From assembly GCA_942491885.1 (NCBI GenBank), contig CALOCQ010000002.1:1364001-1428000 (forward strand): a stretch of 64,000 nucleotides of DNA, read 5' to 3'. Under the pieces are notes generated by a model that worked only from the letters and a program-made list of their open reading frames with translations, ran no database searches and was not told where the DNA came from. Each line of letters opens with the position of its first letter. Position 1 is the first letter of the stretch. A program made the position numbers and the translations under genes. The stretch comes from CALBPI01 sp942491885. Lineage in GTDB: Bacteria; Pseudomonadota; Gammaproteobacteria; Steroidobacterales; Woeseiaceae. Shown piece by piece: positions 9,203 through 18,681 of the stretch.

Positions 9203-10501
9203 ATGAACGACCCGACGAGCTTTGTTGAATCCTTGCCGCTTATGCAGCGGCTCGGTAACTATCATTCGTTGTTGCCACCGATGGCAACACTCGCCGTCGT
9301 CTTAGTCATCGCAATTGTTGTTCACTTCATTGCCAAAGCCATTTTGTTACACGCCGCTCATGTCATAGCGGCGCGCACATCGGTCACGTGGGACGATGAA
9401 ATTGCGAGCCACAACGTACTGGGTCGACTCGTGCAGGTGCTACCGGCACTAATCCTGTTCGTCGGTATCGGCTTTACACCTGATCTCCCGGACAAGCTCG
9501 CTCAGCTATTACGCCAGGTGACGCTGGGCTACATCATCCTGATGCTGACAGCAGCTGTGACCGCAGCGTTAAGCGCCGCCAACGCAATCTATTCGCGTCA
9601 GGAAGTCGCCAAGCAACGCCCCCTGAAAGGTTTTGTTCAGCTAATCCAGATCGCGCTTTGGTTACTTGCGACGATTCTGATCGTCGCAACGTTGATCGAT
9701 CGGTCGCCATTGTTGCTGCTGTCGGGATTCGGTGCGATGACGGCGATCGTCCTGCTTGTCTTTCGCGACACGATCCTGTCGCTCGTGGCCAGCATTCAGT
9801 TGTCCGCGCAGGATATCGTGCGCGTCGGTGACTGGATAGAAATGCCACAGTTTGGTGCCGACGGTGATGTGATCGATATGCAACTGCACACCATCAAAGT
9901 GCAGAATTGGGACAAGACGATAACGACGATCCCGACCTACAGCATGATCGACGGTGCATTCAAGAACTGGCGTGGCATGCAGCAGTCGGGCGCACGTCGG
10001 ATCAAGCGCTCGTTGCATATCGATGTGACGTCTATTCGCTTTCAGACGAGCGACGAAATTGAACGTTTCAAGCGCTTCTCCTTGCTGAAAAATTATCTGC
10101 AGGCAAAAGAGCGTGAACTGGCCGAATATAACGCCGCGCTGGAGCATGCTGTCGATGAATCGGTCAACATGCGGCGCCTGACCAACATTGGCACCTTTCG
10201 TGCCTACGCGCTGAACTACCTCGGCAACCATCCGCATGTCGATAAATCGATGACGCTGATGGTGCGGCAATTGCCGCCGGAGCCGGACGGCTTGCCGATG
10301 GAAATTTACTGCTTTGCTAACACCACCGAGTGGGTCAAATATGAGGGCATTCAGGCCGATATTTTCGATCACTTGCTGGCGATCGTTGCGGAATTCGGGC
10401 TGCGTGTGTATCAGCAGCCGGGCGGCGCCGACCTGCGTGCGCTGAGCCTTTCCTCAACGCCTGATCCCGATGCGAGTAAGACCCCCGCCAAAAGTCACTA
10501 G
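9203..10501 (+). CDS. ybdG: MscS-family mechanosensitive channel, YbdG type
   Basis: A 432-residue inner-membrane channel. Four or five hydrophobic segments lie in residues 20-200, the last leading into the pore-lining TM3 and the beta domain. The signature GADGDVIDMQLHTIKVQNWDK, then TITTIPTYSMIDGAFKNW, is the YbdG (MscM) subfamily hallmark, whose E. coli member is 415 residues. The role is release of solutes on hypo-osmotic shock. The ATG lacks an obvious Shine-Dalgarno, but the N-terminal length fits the family. Confidence 0.92.
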   Translation: MNDPTSFVESLPLMQRLGNYHSLLPPMATLAVVLVIAIVVHFIAKAILLHAAHVIAARTSVTWDDEIASHNVLGRLVQVLPALILFVGIGFTPDLPDKLAQLLRQVTLGYIILMLTAAVTAALSAANAIYSRQEVAKQRPLKGFVQLIQIALWLLATILIVATLIDRSPLLLLSGFGAMTAIVLLVFRDTILSLVASIQLSAQDIVRVGDWIEMPQFGADGDVIDMQLHTIKVQNWDKTITTIPTYSMIDGAFKNWRGMQQSGARRIKRSLHIDVTSIRFQTSDEIERFKRFSLLKNYLQAKERELAEYNAALEHAVDESVNMRRLTNIGTFRAYALNYLGNHPHVDKSMTLMVRQLPPEPDGLPMEIYCFANTTEWVKYEGIQADIFDHLLAIVAEFGLRVYQQPGGADLRALSLSSTPDPDASKTPAKSH

Positions 10502-10541
10502 AAGTAAGGATCACGTCTTCGTGACGTGTCGATACGGCATC

Positions 10542-12695
10542 CTAGGCCTGGTCGCGATGGTCGCTCAATAGAATCAGCCTGCCGTCATCCCGTTTGCGAT
10601 GGCGGCGGAGGTAGGCAATCAATTCATCAAGCGGTACTGGGCGTGCGAACAAATAGCCCTGCGCAAAGTCGCAGGCGATCTCTTGCAGGTACTCAAGCTG
10701 GGCTTGGTGTTCCACGCCTTCGGCCGTGACGGGCAAGCCAATGTTGTGGCACATCTCGGTAATTGCCTGTGCTACGACGCGCTCGTTTTTGCCCGCCGAT
10801 ATTCCGTCGATGAAATCACTATGGATTTTAATGCCTGCGATCGGTAACGCGTCGATGTGCTTGATTGTCGAGATTCGCGTGCCGAAGTCGTCGATCCATA
10901 TTTCCACGCCAAGGTCGCGCAATCTGCTGGCGGCTTTGCTGGTGCGCTCCAGGTGGCGCATGATGCTTTTTTCACGCAGCTCGATACGCAATTTGCTGCC
11001 ATCGATCTCATGGAAGGCGAGCCGCTCCTTGATGTGCTCAACAATCAACGGCCGCGGCAAATGTAGCGAGGCAATATTTGCCGCGGCTGCGAGGCCGCCG
11101 AAACCATTCTCGCGCAAAACGCACACATCGCGTGTCAGCTGGCTGATTACAAACTGATCGAGATGCTCAATCTGGCCGGAGTTCTCCGCCAACTGCACAA
11201 AGCGTGATGGCTGAACAAAACCCAGAACCGGGTGGTGCCAGCGACACAATGCTTCAACGGCGATCGCCTCCCCCGTCAAGGCGTTGACGATCGGCTGATA
11301 TGCCAGCGTTAGCCCATTGTTGTCGAGGGCATCGCGCAGGTCCGCCTCCAGCGACAGCTCCCGCGTCGCGGTACCGTCCATGGAGCGGTGGTAATGACAG
11401 AATGTATTGCGCCCTTGTTGCTTCGCGCGGTACATCGCGCGGTCGGCATTGCGTAGCAGGACGTTGAACTCGTTGCCATCCGCCGGGCAATTGGTAATAC
11501 CGATGCTCGCGCCGACGGCGAAAGCGTGCTCAGCGGATTCGATCGGTTCGCTCAAGGTTGCGAGGATTTCGCTGGCCAGATTTTCCGTCGACGCGATATC
11601 ATCGACATGGCGCTGCAACACAGTGAATTCGTCTCCACCGAGCCGCGCCAGGGATGCGCTCGACTTGTTGACCGCGTTCCAGCTGCTGAGCCGGTCGGCG
11701 AGGCGGCCGGCGACGGCGGTGAGGATTTCGTCACCGGCCTCATGACCCAGCGTGTCATTAACCTGTTTGAACTGATCCAGATCGACAAACAAAAGCGCCA
11801 AGCGCTCGCCGGTGGTGCGGCTGCTTTCAATGGCATCGCGAAGCGTGCGTCGCAGCTGGGCGCGGTTCGGTAGCCGCGTCAGGCTGTCGTGATAAGCAAG
11901 ATAGTCGGCTTCGCCGGCGGATATCCGTAAATCCTGACTCATCGCATCGAGACTGTTGGCGAGCAAGCCGATTTCGTCGCGGCGTCGCATCGATGGCGGC
12001 GGCGTACGCAGACCTTTGCCGACTTCGCGGGCATATTCGGCAAGCTCGCGAATCGGCGCCGCAAAGCGACGGGATATAATGGTCGCGGCCGCCAGCCCGG
12101 CCAGAAACAGCAGCGACGACCACAGGGCTATCTGCAGCATTACGCTGCGCGCACTGCCATCGAGTTGGGTGCTCAGTCGCTCTTCCATAGCGCGGCTTTG
12201 CGCGAAAGCCGACTGCAGTGAAAGCCCGATATGCACGCTTCCGAGGTTTTCGCCGGCCATGTCTATCGGCGCACTGATACGACGAATTGCCTCGTCTACT
12301 TCACCACCGGATGCCGACCATGACAATGGTTGTCCGTAGGTACCGATATGCATGGAGCCGTCGTGGACGATGAGTTCGTCCTGACCGGTGACAAGCGCAT
12401 ATTCAACGCCAGGCCGGCCTTCGGCCTCCAGCAGCAACTCGCGCATGCGCCGCATGTCGAGCGTGTACAGAGGGTTAACCATCCGCTCGGCAAGGACGTC
12501 GGCGATGCTGTGACCATTTTTCTCAATCTCACCGATCAGGCTCGCGCGCAGCTCTTCGGTGCTGAACTCACGTATGGTCTCGCTGTTTTGGGCGAGCTTG
12601 TGCATGAACAGCACGCCGAGCAGTACGATCACGGCGAGCATCGTGCCGTTGATGATCAGCGCATAGCGCACGGTGAGATTAAGTCGTGTTTTCAT
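10542..12695 (-). CDS. membrane HAMP-GGDEF-EAL cyclic-di-GMP enzyme
   Basis: A 717-residue sensor enzyme. TM1 lies at about 10-30, a periplasmic domain at 30-180, TM2 at about 185-205, HAMP at 205-265, GGDEF at 270-440 and EAL at 455-705. The cyclase motif RLGGDEF is intact, but the upstream RxxD inhibitory site is absent. In EAL the metal and catalytic residues are kept (EAL; N of ANIASLHL; E of RIELRE; the DD pair of IDDFGT; AEGVEH; AQGYLF), while the usual KID has become KIH. Both activities are possible. The start two bases after the stop of the binding-protein gene implies coupling: that protein probably feeds ligand information to the periplasmic domain. A longer start inside that gene is possible but unlikely. 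Confidence 0.9.
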   Translation of the reverse strand: MKTRLNLTVRYALIINGTMLAVIVLLGVLFMHKLAQNSETIREFSTEELRASLIGEIEKNGHSIADVLAERMVNPLYTLDMRRMRELLLEAEGRPGVEYALVTGQDELIVHDGSMHIGTYGQPLSWSASGGEVDEAIRRISAPIDMAGENLGSVHIGLSLQSAFAQSRAMEERLSTQLDGSARSVMLQIALWSSLLFLAGLAAATIISRRFAAPIRELAEYAREVGKGLRTPPPSMRRRDEIGLLANSLDAMSQDLRISAGEADYLAYHDSLTRLPNRAQLRRTLRDAIESSRTTGERLALLFVDLDQFKQVNDTLGHEAGDEILTAVAGRLADRLSSWNAVNKSSASLARLGGDEFTVLQRHVDDIASTENLASEILATLSEPIESAEHAFAVGASIGITNCPADGNEFNVLLRNADRAMYRAKQQGRNTFCHYHRSMDGTATRELSLEADLRDALDNNGLTLAYQPIVNALTGEAIAVEALCRWHHPVLGFVQPSRFVQLAENSGQIEHLDQFVISQLTRDVCVLRENGFGGLAAAANIASLHLPRPLIVEHIKERLAFHEIDGSKLRIELREKSIMRHLERTSKAASRLRDLGVEIWIDDFGTRISTIKHIDALPIAGIKIHSDFIDGISAGKNERVVAQAITEMCHNIGLPVTAEGVEHQAQLEYLQEIACDFAQGYLFARPVPLDELIAYLRRHRKRDDGRLILLSDHRDQA

Positions 12696-12696
12696 C

Positions 12697-13623
12697 TCAG
12701 GGGAATTGCTCTGCAAAGGCTGGCAATGTGTTCGCAATGCGTTCCAGTGCCGCAAGGTCGTCTTCACCCAACGCGTCGAATTGCGCCGTAGCCTGATAGG
12801 CGGCCAGAACAGGTTGCGCGCCGGGGTCCTCGTCCATGGCCATCAGTGTGCGCGCCAGCGCGGCCGCAACGTTTGCGTCCAGATTGCCGCGAACAACCTC
12901 GACAGCCCGCGGCAGGGGGTCCGACTGGGCGAATATTTTCAGTGTATCTATGAATCCGGGCGCCATGATTTGCGGATCACGCCAGTTGGTATCCGACAGC
13001 ACCCCTGCATCAACCAGGCCCTTTTGTACCCAGATAGCCGTGTTGTACTCGTTGCCTGAATACACATAACCAAAACTGCCGGCACGCGGCGTTTCTCGTG
13101 GTGTCGCGAGCGCATCGAGTGGTAGTTCTTCGCGCGTCATCATGGATGCAGGAACAAAAAACGCGGACGTTGAATTGCGGTGCTCGAACGCGATGATGCG
13201 GTCACGCAGGTCGCCGATACTATTAACCGATGAGTCTTTGCGGGTGAAGAAATAGCTGCGATAGGTGGCAGCACCATCTTTCCATTTGCGGGCAAGGTAG
13301 CGCGCGCCGGTGCGGTGCGCGAGATAGGCGGCACCAAACGGTGTTTCACTAACCCAATCCACGCGCCCGTCACGCAGCAGGTTCACCATCTGGCTGCGCT
13401 GCGGCACGATCACAATCTCTACGCTTTCGATACCAACAGGCGCCAATGCCGCAGCGATGTAATCAGCCATCGGCTTCATCGCTTCGAAGTGACTATTGGG
13501 GTTGTCATGCACCGCGCCCATGACCAGCACACGCGGTGAAGCCATAGCGGTTCCCGCCATCAATGCCATCAGGCCGACTGTCCATGCCAGGCAGTAGCCA
13601 AGCGCTTTTCGTGCTCGTCTCAT
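12697..13623 (-). CDS. PhnD-like periplasmic substrate-binding protein
   Basis: A 308-residue protein with a Sec signal peptide (basic start, hydrophobic core, cleavage near AMAS). It belongs to the phosphate/phosphite/phosphonate-binding (PhnD/SphX) superfamily: VLVMGAVHDNPNSHFEAMKP at the mature start, SQMVNLLRDGRVDWVSETPFGAAYL, and the repeated ligand segments DSSVNSIGDLRDRIIAFEHRNSTSA. There is no permease or ATPase gene beside it. Instead it is one base from the GGDEF-EAL gene, which argues for a sensory rather than a transport role. The start is the ATG with AAGGA at good spacing; the longer open frame has no signal peptide. Confidence 0.85.
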   Translation of the reverse strand: MRRARKALGYCLAWTVGLMALMAGTAMASPRVLVMGAVHDNPNSHFEAMKPMADYIAAALAPVGIESVEIVIVPQRSQMVNLLRDGRVDWVSETPFGAAYLAHRTGARYLARKWKDGAATYRSYFFTRKDSSVNSIGDLRDRIIAFEHRNSTSAFFVPASMMTREELPLDALATPRETPRAGSFGYVYSGNEYNTAIWVQKGLVDAGVLSDTNWRDPQIMAPGFIDTLKIFAQSDPLPRAVEVVRGNLDANVAAALARTLMAMDEDPGAQPVLAAYQATAQFDALGEDDLAALERIANTLPAFAEQFP

Positions 13624-13883
13624 CTGCTCATCCTTACTCCCATCGCCGATTATTTCACAGCCGGCCGTTGGCGGGACAATCCGCGTCACAGATTCGTCGA
13701 TGATTGCTGCCTGTTCGCGAATATTGACGCCACGGCTGGTCGTGGAGCTGACCCATCTGTGACGGCGCACCCATTTGCGATCTTGATAGTTCGGATTTAA
13801 CCGTAATGCTTTGGTCGAGTCTTATTTTCTGCATTGGCCGCGGATCGTTTATAGTGACGGCATAGCCTTCGGAGATCCGCAAA

Positions 13884-14753
13884 ATGTCAGAAAAACTCGA
13901 CCCAAAAGTAGTCGCCTTATACGACGACTATTGCCATGGACAAATCGATCGGCGGGAGTTTTTCCGTCGCGCGACAGCGATCAGCGTGACCGCGCTTGCG
14001 ATGGCCCACACGCTGTTGCCGCGCTATGCCGAGGCGCAGCTCATTTCGTTTACGGATACGCGAATCAAGCCGCGCTACGTTGACTATGACTCACCCGGCG
14101 GCAATTCCGGCAAAATGCGCGGCTATCTGGTCGCACCGGAAGGCGAGGGGCCGTTTCCGCCGGTGCTGGTCATTCATGAAAACCGTGGCTTAAACCCGCA
14201 CATTGAAGATGTAGCGCGGCGCTTTGCCGTGGAGGGCTTTCTCGCACTCGCGCCGGACGGGCTCGCGCCAGCCGGTGGTTATCCGGGCAACGACGATGAC
14301 GGACGCACGCTGCAAAGAAGCCTGGATCGCGCCAAGCTGGCAGAAGACATCTACAACAGTGCGGTCTGGTTATCGCAGCATGAACTCGCGGGTGACAAGC
14401 TCGGCGTGACAGGCTTCTGCTGGGGCGGTTCGATGACAAACTATCTGGCCTCACGCCTCGGCGACGGCGTAGTTGCCGCCGTGCCGTTCTATGGTTCCGG
14501 CGTCGATGCGGATGCAGCCGGTAGTATCACGGCGGCAATGATGATTCAGGCCGCGGAGAACGACCCTCGCATCAATAAGGCGTGGCCCGATTTCGAGGAA
14601 GCGTTGCTGGAGAATGACGTGGACTACGTGCGCTATGTCTACCCGGGCACAAACCATGGGTTCCATAACAATTCGACGCCGCGCTACGACGAAGAGGCCG
14701 CCAAGCTTGCGTGGTCACGGACAGTAGCGTTCTTCCGCGACAGGCTCGTCTGA
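13884..14753 (+). CDS. dienelactone hydrolase family protein with Tat-like signal
   Basis: A 289-residue alpha/beta hydrolase. The nucleophile is cysteine in GFCWGG, as in dienelactone hydrolases. The likely acid is Asp in ENDPRINK and the base His in NHGFHN, giving the Cys-Asp-His triad. The N-terminus carries a twin-arginine-like motif (RREFFRR) before a hydrophobic stretch ending near AEAQ, so export by Tat is likely. GGAG sits 9 bases before the ATG. It is divergent from the binding-protein gene. The natural substrate is unknown; family members open lactones or hydrolyse esters. Confidence 0.87.
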   Translation: MSEKLDPKVVALYDDYCHGQIDRREFFRRATAISVTALAMAHTLLPRYAEAQLISFTDTRIKPRYVDYDSPGGNSGKMRGYLVAPEGEGPFPPVLVIHENRGLNPHIEDVARRFAVEGFLALAPDGLAPAGGYPGNDDDGRTLQRSLDRAKLAEDIYNSAVWLSQHELAGDKLGVTGFCWGGSMTNYLASRLGDGVVAAVPFYGSGVDADAAGSITAAMMIQAAENDPRINKAWPDFEEALLENDVDYVRYVYPGTNHGFHNNSTPRYDEEAAKLAWSRTVAFFRDRLV

Positions 14754-14780
14754 GAGCGTATGGTGTTGGGCGGGGCGGCT

Positions 14781-15353
14781 TCAGCCGAACGGCGCGACCC
14801 CGATCCATGCCAGATGCGCCCAGAATGCGAAGCCAACATACAAGGCGATGCCGCCGATAACAGCGATGATGTCATTGGCGCCGGTTTTCGGCAGCTGCGG
14901 GGTCGCTCTCGGCTTGCGTCGTTTCAGTGAAATGCGATCGGCTACCGCCCAGACGAGGAAGCCGCCGAACAGCAAGACATCTGCCAGCATGCCGTTGGCG
15001 AGCAGATGGCTGAGTGCCCACAGCTTAACGGCGACCAGCATCGGGTGTTTGAGGGCGGCACTTATCTTGCCGGGCAGGTAGGCGGCGAGCAGAAAAATAA
15101 ACACCGGCAACATCAGTAGTGCGGTGACATGACGCATGAAGCCCGGTGGCTGCCATATCATGACGGGATCGAGGCGGGCCGCTGCGTAGCCCTTGATGAT
15201 CAGAATAAAGCCTATGATTGCAACGATGGCGTAGATTGCTTTCCATGGCAGCTCGCCCATTTTGGCCGCTAAAGCATCGCGCCCGGCGGGTGAGAAAATA
15301 GCGATCGAATGAATGCCCAGAAACAGGACCAGTCCGATAATCAGCAGGCTCAT
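14781..15353 (-). CDS. nnrU: NnrU family membrane protein
   Basis: A 190-residue inner-membrane protein with about five hydrophobic segments. It matches NnrU: start LLIIGLVLFLGIHSIAIF, the WQPPGFMRHVTALLMLPVFI segment and the HPMLVAVKLWALSHLLANGMLADVLLFGGFLVWA core. NnrU was named from denitrifiers, where its role in nitrite/nitric oxide metabolism is not defined. No denitrification genes are visible nearby. Confidence 0.88.
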   Translation of the reverse strand: MSLLIIGLVLFLGIHSIAIFSPAGRDALAAKMGELPWKAIYAIVAIIGFILIIKGYAAARLDPVMIWQPPGFMRHVTALLMLPVFIFLLAAYLPGKISAALKHPMLVAVKLWALSHLLANGMLADVLLFGGFLVWAVADRISLKRRKPRATPQLPKTGANDIIAVIGGIALYVGFAFWAHLAWIGVAPFG

Positions 15354-15512
15354 AGTATTCCCCAGTTGATGCTTACCGCGATGATCAGCCCTCTTGGCGC
15401 TGAGCGTACGGCAAAGTCACATTGTAGCGTCGACTTGCAAACGCATCGCGCTGCAGGTTTGCTGCGCACGCCATGAGCTTATTAATCTTCGTTGCGTTTT
15501 CTGATGTTAAGG

Positions 15513-16859
15513 TTATTCGCCCATTATGCCAGAGCTCTGTGGCGTATTGAGTAACCGATAGATCAGCAAGGCGGCGCGTTTGGTCGCTACCGGTAAAGAC
15601 GACATATCAAGTTGCTCGCGGGGCGAGTGACCGCCGCTGCCGTAAGCGCCAAGGCCCGCCAGTCCATCGGTATAAGGGGCAACAAACGAAATGTCGGCAG
15701 CGCCACGACGCGACGGGTCAAGCGCCGGCATAGGCTCGCCGCCGAGTGCCACGTTGATGTCTGAGAGCATGACCTGCAACCGACGGTTGCCTTCCGTTGG
15801 CGCCATTGCCGGGTAGCCTTCTTCAAACGTAATCGTCGCACTCGTACCGGGTAGGTTGTCCGCCACGATTTCGCGCATCTTTTCGCGTGCGGCTTCGAGC
15901 TGCTCATTGGAGATCGTGCGAATCCCGCCGTGGATGATAGCCTTCGACGGCACGACATTGGTTTTTCCGAAGACGCTGCCGCGGGTTTCGGCAATGTCGT
16001 ACTCTACCTGCGTACCTGCCAGCACGTTGCCGGCATTAAATGTCAGGTACTCAGGCCCCCTGACTTGCTCATAGAACGCATTAAGAATGCGCGCGGCCTC
16101 AAAAATCGCGCCTGCGCCTGCGCTTTCGCTGAAGATGCCGGACGAGTGTGCCTGGCGACCGCTTACTTCGATCATAAAGCCGCTGGAGCTGCGGCGCGCA
16201 ATCGTCGCCCATTCGGTGATCTTGCCGTCCACTTCATCAGCAATGCCGCTCTCGAAACCCAGTGCAATATCCGCCCACTCGCCGGCTTCGATAAGATCGC
16301 GCCGAACCAGAGACAGGGGCTCGCCCGGGCTTTCCTCGTCGCCGGTGTAGGCGACCCTGATCTGCGCGCCGTCCAGAGCGCCGCTGGCTTTCAGTGCACG
16401 CAGCGCATACAGCACGATCAAATTACCGGATTTCATGTCCTCGACGCCGGGCCCCTTGGCGATATCGCCGTTGCGCTCGAAGCGCGAGAACGGGTCGTCT
16501 TTCTCAAAAACCGTATCCAGATGGCCGATTGCAAGAATCTTCGGGCCGCGGTCGCCGTCGAGCTCGGCGAACAGATGTCCGGCGCGATTGACCGACTCGG
16601 GCATTTCGATCCAGCGCGTCGAGAAGCCAAGCTCGTCGTAGGCGGTCTGCAATTGGTTGCCGACTTCGCGGACACCGGCGTGATTCATCGTGCCGCTGTT
16701 TATGTTGACGCTTTCCTCGATCATCTGCTCGAGGCCGCCAATATTGTCGTCAATCCATTGTGTGATCGCCGTTTCAGTTTCGTTGAGCGCGGCCTCATGG
16801 TGATCCGCGCCGGCGAGAATCGGCAGCAAAGCGCAAGCGGCAAACATCAGTCGTTTCAT
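15513..16859 (-). CDS. exported M20-family metallopeptidase (carboxypeptidase G2-like)
   Basis: A 448-residue zinc peptidase. A signal peptide (KRLMFAACALLPILAGA) precedes the catalytic domain. Metal and catalytic motifs are GHLDTVFEKDDP (His, Asp), KGPGVEDMKSGN, GDEESPGEP (catalytic Glu pair), a lid domain with SGRQAHSSG, and the last metal His in GSGGHSPREQ. Glutamate carboxypeptidase-type M20 enzymes remove C-terminal glutamate or similar residues in the periplasm. The chosen ATG has GGAG 6 bases upstream; the ATG four codons earlier overlaps that site. Being exported, it is not a good candidate for the missing ArgE. Confidence 0.88.
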   Translation of the reverse strand: MKRLMFAACALLPILAGADHHEAALNETETAITQWIDDNIGGLEQMIEESVNINSGTMNHAGVREVGNQLQTAYDELGFSTRWIEMPESVNRAGHLFAELDGDRGPKILAIGHLDTVFEKDDPFSRFERNGDIAKGPGVEDMKSGNLIVLYALRALKASGALDGAQIRVAYTGDEESPGEPLSLVRRDLIEAGEWADIALGFESGIADEVDGKITEWATIARRSSSGFMIEVSGRQAHSSGIFSESAGAGAIFEAARILNAFYEQVRGPEYLTFNAGNVLAGTQVEYDIAETRGSVFGKTNVVPSKAIIHGGIRTISNEQLEAAREKMREIVADNLPGTSATITFEEGYPAMAPTEGNRRLQVMLSDINVALGGEPMPALDPSRRGAADISFVAPYTDGLAGLGAYGSGGHSPREQLDMSSLPVATKRAALLIYRLLNTPQSSGIMGE

Positions 16860-16917
16860 TTCAAACTCCATCCAGATTTAGAATTTCGGTTGCGGGTCGG
16901 TTGCACCCGCGGCCAAC

Positions 16918-18504
16918 TTACCAGCCGCGCAGGATTTCGCGTGCCGCGTTGTGCCCTGGTACGCCGGTTACACCGCCGCCGGGATGCGCACCGGATCCGC
17001 ACAGAAACAGGTTGCGCAACGGCATTCGGTAATTGCCGTGCCCGAGCGCCGGACGTGCGCTGTAAAGCTGGTTAAGCGACAGCGCACCATGAAAGATATC
17101 ACCCCCGGTCAGCCCCAACGTATTTTCAAGGTCTTGAGGTGACAGCGCCTGATAGCCGAGCACACTGTCCGCAAAGCCGGGCGCGTAGCGATCCACCGTT
17201 GCGATCATATGTTGTGCGACTCGAGCGCGTTGGGTTGCCCAGTCGCTGCCATCGGGCAGCTTGGGCGCGACATGCTGGCAGAACAGGCTGGCGACGTGTT
17301 GGCCGGGCGGTGCGAGCGAGTCATCAAGTGTACTGGGTATCAGCATCTCGACGATAGGGTGTTGTGACCAGCCCTCGGTGCGTGCGTCAAAATAGGCACG
17401 CGCCATATAGTCGAGTGTCGGTGCGATGATGATCCCGGCAGACAAATGCTTGCCCGGCTCAGGTCGACAGCTGAAGCGCGGCAGTGAGTCCAGTGCGACG
17501 TTCATTCGGAAGGTGCCTGATCCGTAGCGGGTCCGGGAAATCCGCTGCCGGAATGCTGCGGGCAAATCGCCACGTTCGACGAGATCGAGAATCAGGTGTT
17601 TCGGTGTGACGTTGGCGGCTACGACGCCAGCATCAATGCGTTCGCCGTTTTCGAGCAATACGCCGCAGGTCCGACCGTCGCGGGTCAGGACCCGCTTCAC
17701 TCCGGCATCACACCGAATGCTGGCGCCGGCAGTCGTCGCTGCAGTTGCGATGGCGTCGGAAATCGCGCCCATGCCACCCATCGCATGGCCCCATGCGCCG
17801 GGTTGGCCGTTTGTTTCGCCGAAAACATGGTGCAGCAAAACGTAGGCGCTGCCATCTTCGTACGGCGACCCGTAGTTGCCCACGACGGCATCGAAGCCGA
17901 ACAATGCCTTTATGTGATCGTTCTCAAACCAGTCGTCGAGAACCTCGCTGGCACTGCGCGTGAATAAGTCAAAAACGGCATCCTGACTTTCTCTCGGTAG
18001 CTTACGCATCGCGTTGGCGAGCTTGCCGCCGCGCCAAAGGTCAAGCAATCCGCCACCGGCGTTGGGTGGTGTCGTCAACAGCAGATCGCGCAGCACCGCG
18101 GCACCGCGCTCCAGCCACTCGTAGTAGTCGGGCAGACGCTCAGCGTCTCTGGTAGAGAAACGAGCAAATTCGCGTTGTGTCGCGGTCAGGTCTTCGCCTG
18201 TGGCCAGCCAGCGCGTGTCGTCGAGCGGCATGAAATTGGAGAACGGCCTTGGCACGATCGTGAGGCCGTGCGCATGTAAATCCAGATCGGCAATGATGCG
18301 CGGATTCAGCAGGCTGACGGTATAGCTCGCCAGCGAGTTGCGAAAGCCGGGATGGAAGGTTTCGGTGACCGCCGCGCCGCCGATCTTAGAGCGACGCTCG
18401 ACCACGATGACGCGTTTGCCGGCTTTCGCCAGGTAGGCCGCGCAGGTAAGACCATTGTGTCCCCCGCCGATGATTGCCACGTCCCAAACGCTGTTGTCAG
18501 GCAC
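16918..18504 (-). CDS. phytoene-desaturase-like FAD oxidoreductase
   Basis: A protein of about 528 residues. The N-terminal FAD-binding motif is VAIIGGGHNGLTCAAYLAKA, with the second glutamate-containing strand VIVVERRSKIGGAA. The C-terminus has the matching NLFLCGSGAHPGGGVTGVPG. This is the PDS/crtI-like group close to human PYROXD2, whose substrate is not established; no carotenoid genes sit beside it. The open frame begins at a TTG at 18540, but the GTG giving PDNSVWDVAIIGGG fits family N-termini better. Neither has a strong ribosome site, so the start is uncertain. Confidence 0.85.
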   Translation of the reverse strand: MPDNSVWDVAIIGGGHNGLTCAAYLAKAGKRVIVVERRSKIGGAAVTETFHPGFRNSLASYTVSLLNPRIIADLDLHAHGLTIVPRPFSNFMPLDDTRWLATGEDLTATQREFARFSTRDAERLPDYYEWLERGAAVLRDLLLTTPPNAGGGLLDLWRGGKLANAMRKLPRESQDAVFDLFTRSASEVLDDWFENDHIKALFGFDAVVGNYGSPYEDGSAYVLLHHVFGETNGQPGAWGHAMGGMGAISDAIATAATTAGASIRCDAGVKRVLTRDGRTCGVLLENGERIDAGVVAANVTPKHLILDLVERGDLPAAFRQRISRTRYGSGTFRMNVALDSLPRFSCRPEPGKHLSAGIIIAPTLDYMARAYFDARTEGWSQHPIVEMLIPSTLDDSLAPPGQHVASLFCQHVAPKLPDGSDWATQRARVAQHMIATVDRYAPGFADSVLGYQALSPQDLENTLGLTGGDIFHGALSLNQLYSARPALGHGNYRMPLRNLFLCGSGAHPGGGVTGVPGHNAAREILRGW

Positions 18505-18681
18505 GGTTGTTTTCTGCCCCTGCAGATTTAGCCATGGCAATCGGGAAATACTGGCGGGCGGGCCGGTCAGGGCGTCGACTGAGTCTCATTATTTTGGGGC
18601 TAAATCAAGCAAAATCAGAGGGTTTTCGATATTCTTCAATAAACCGAAGGACTGGCGCCATGCTACGTGGCATTGTTTCAT

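Noticed and set aside
10502..10541. Hairpin CACGTC/GACGTG between the convergent channel and GGDEF-EAL genes as a terminator
   Set aside because: The stem is only 6 bp and no T tract follows on either strand.
15513..16859. The M20 peptidase as the missing ArgE deacylase
   Set aside because: It has a signal peptide and resembles exported glutamate carboxypeptidases; arginine synthesis needs a cytoplasmic enzyme.
15930..17075. A 381-codon open frame antisense to the M20 peptidase gene
   Set aside because: No ribosome site or domain; the peptidase strand has a signal peptide and all metal ligands.
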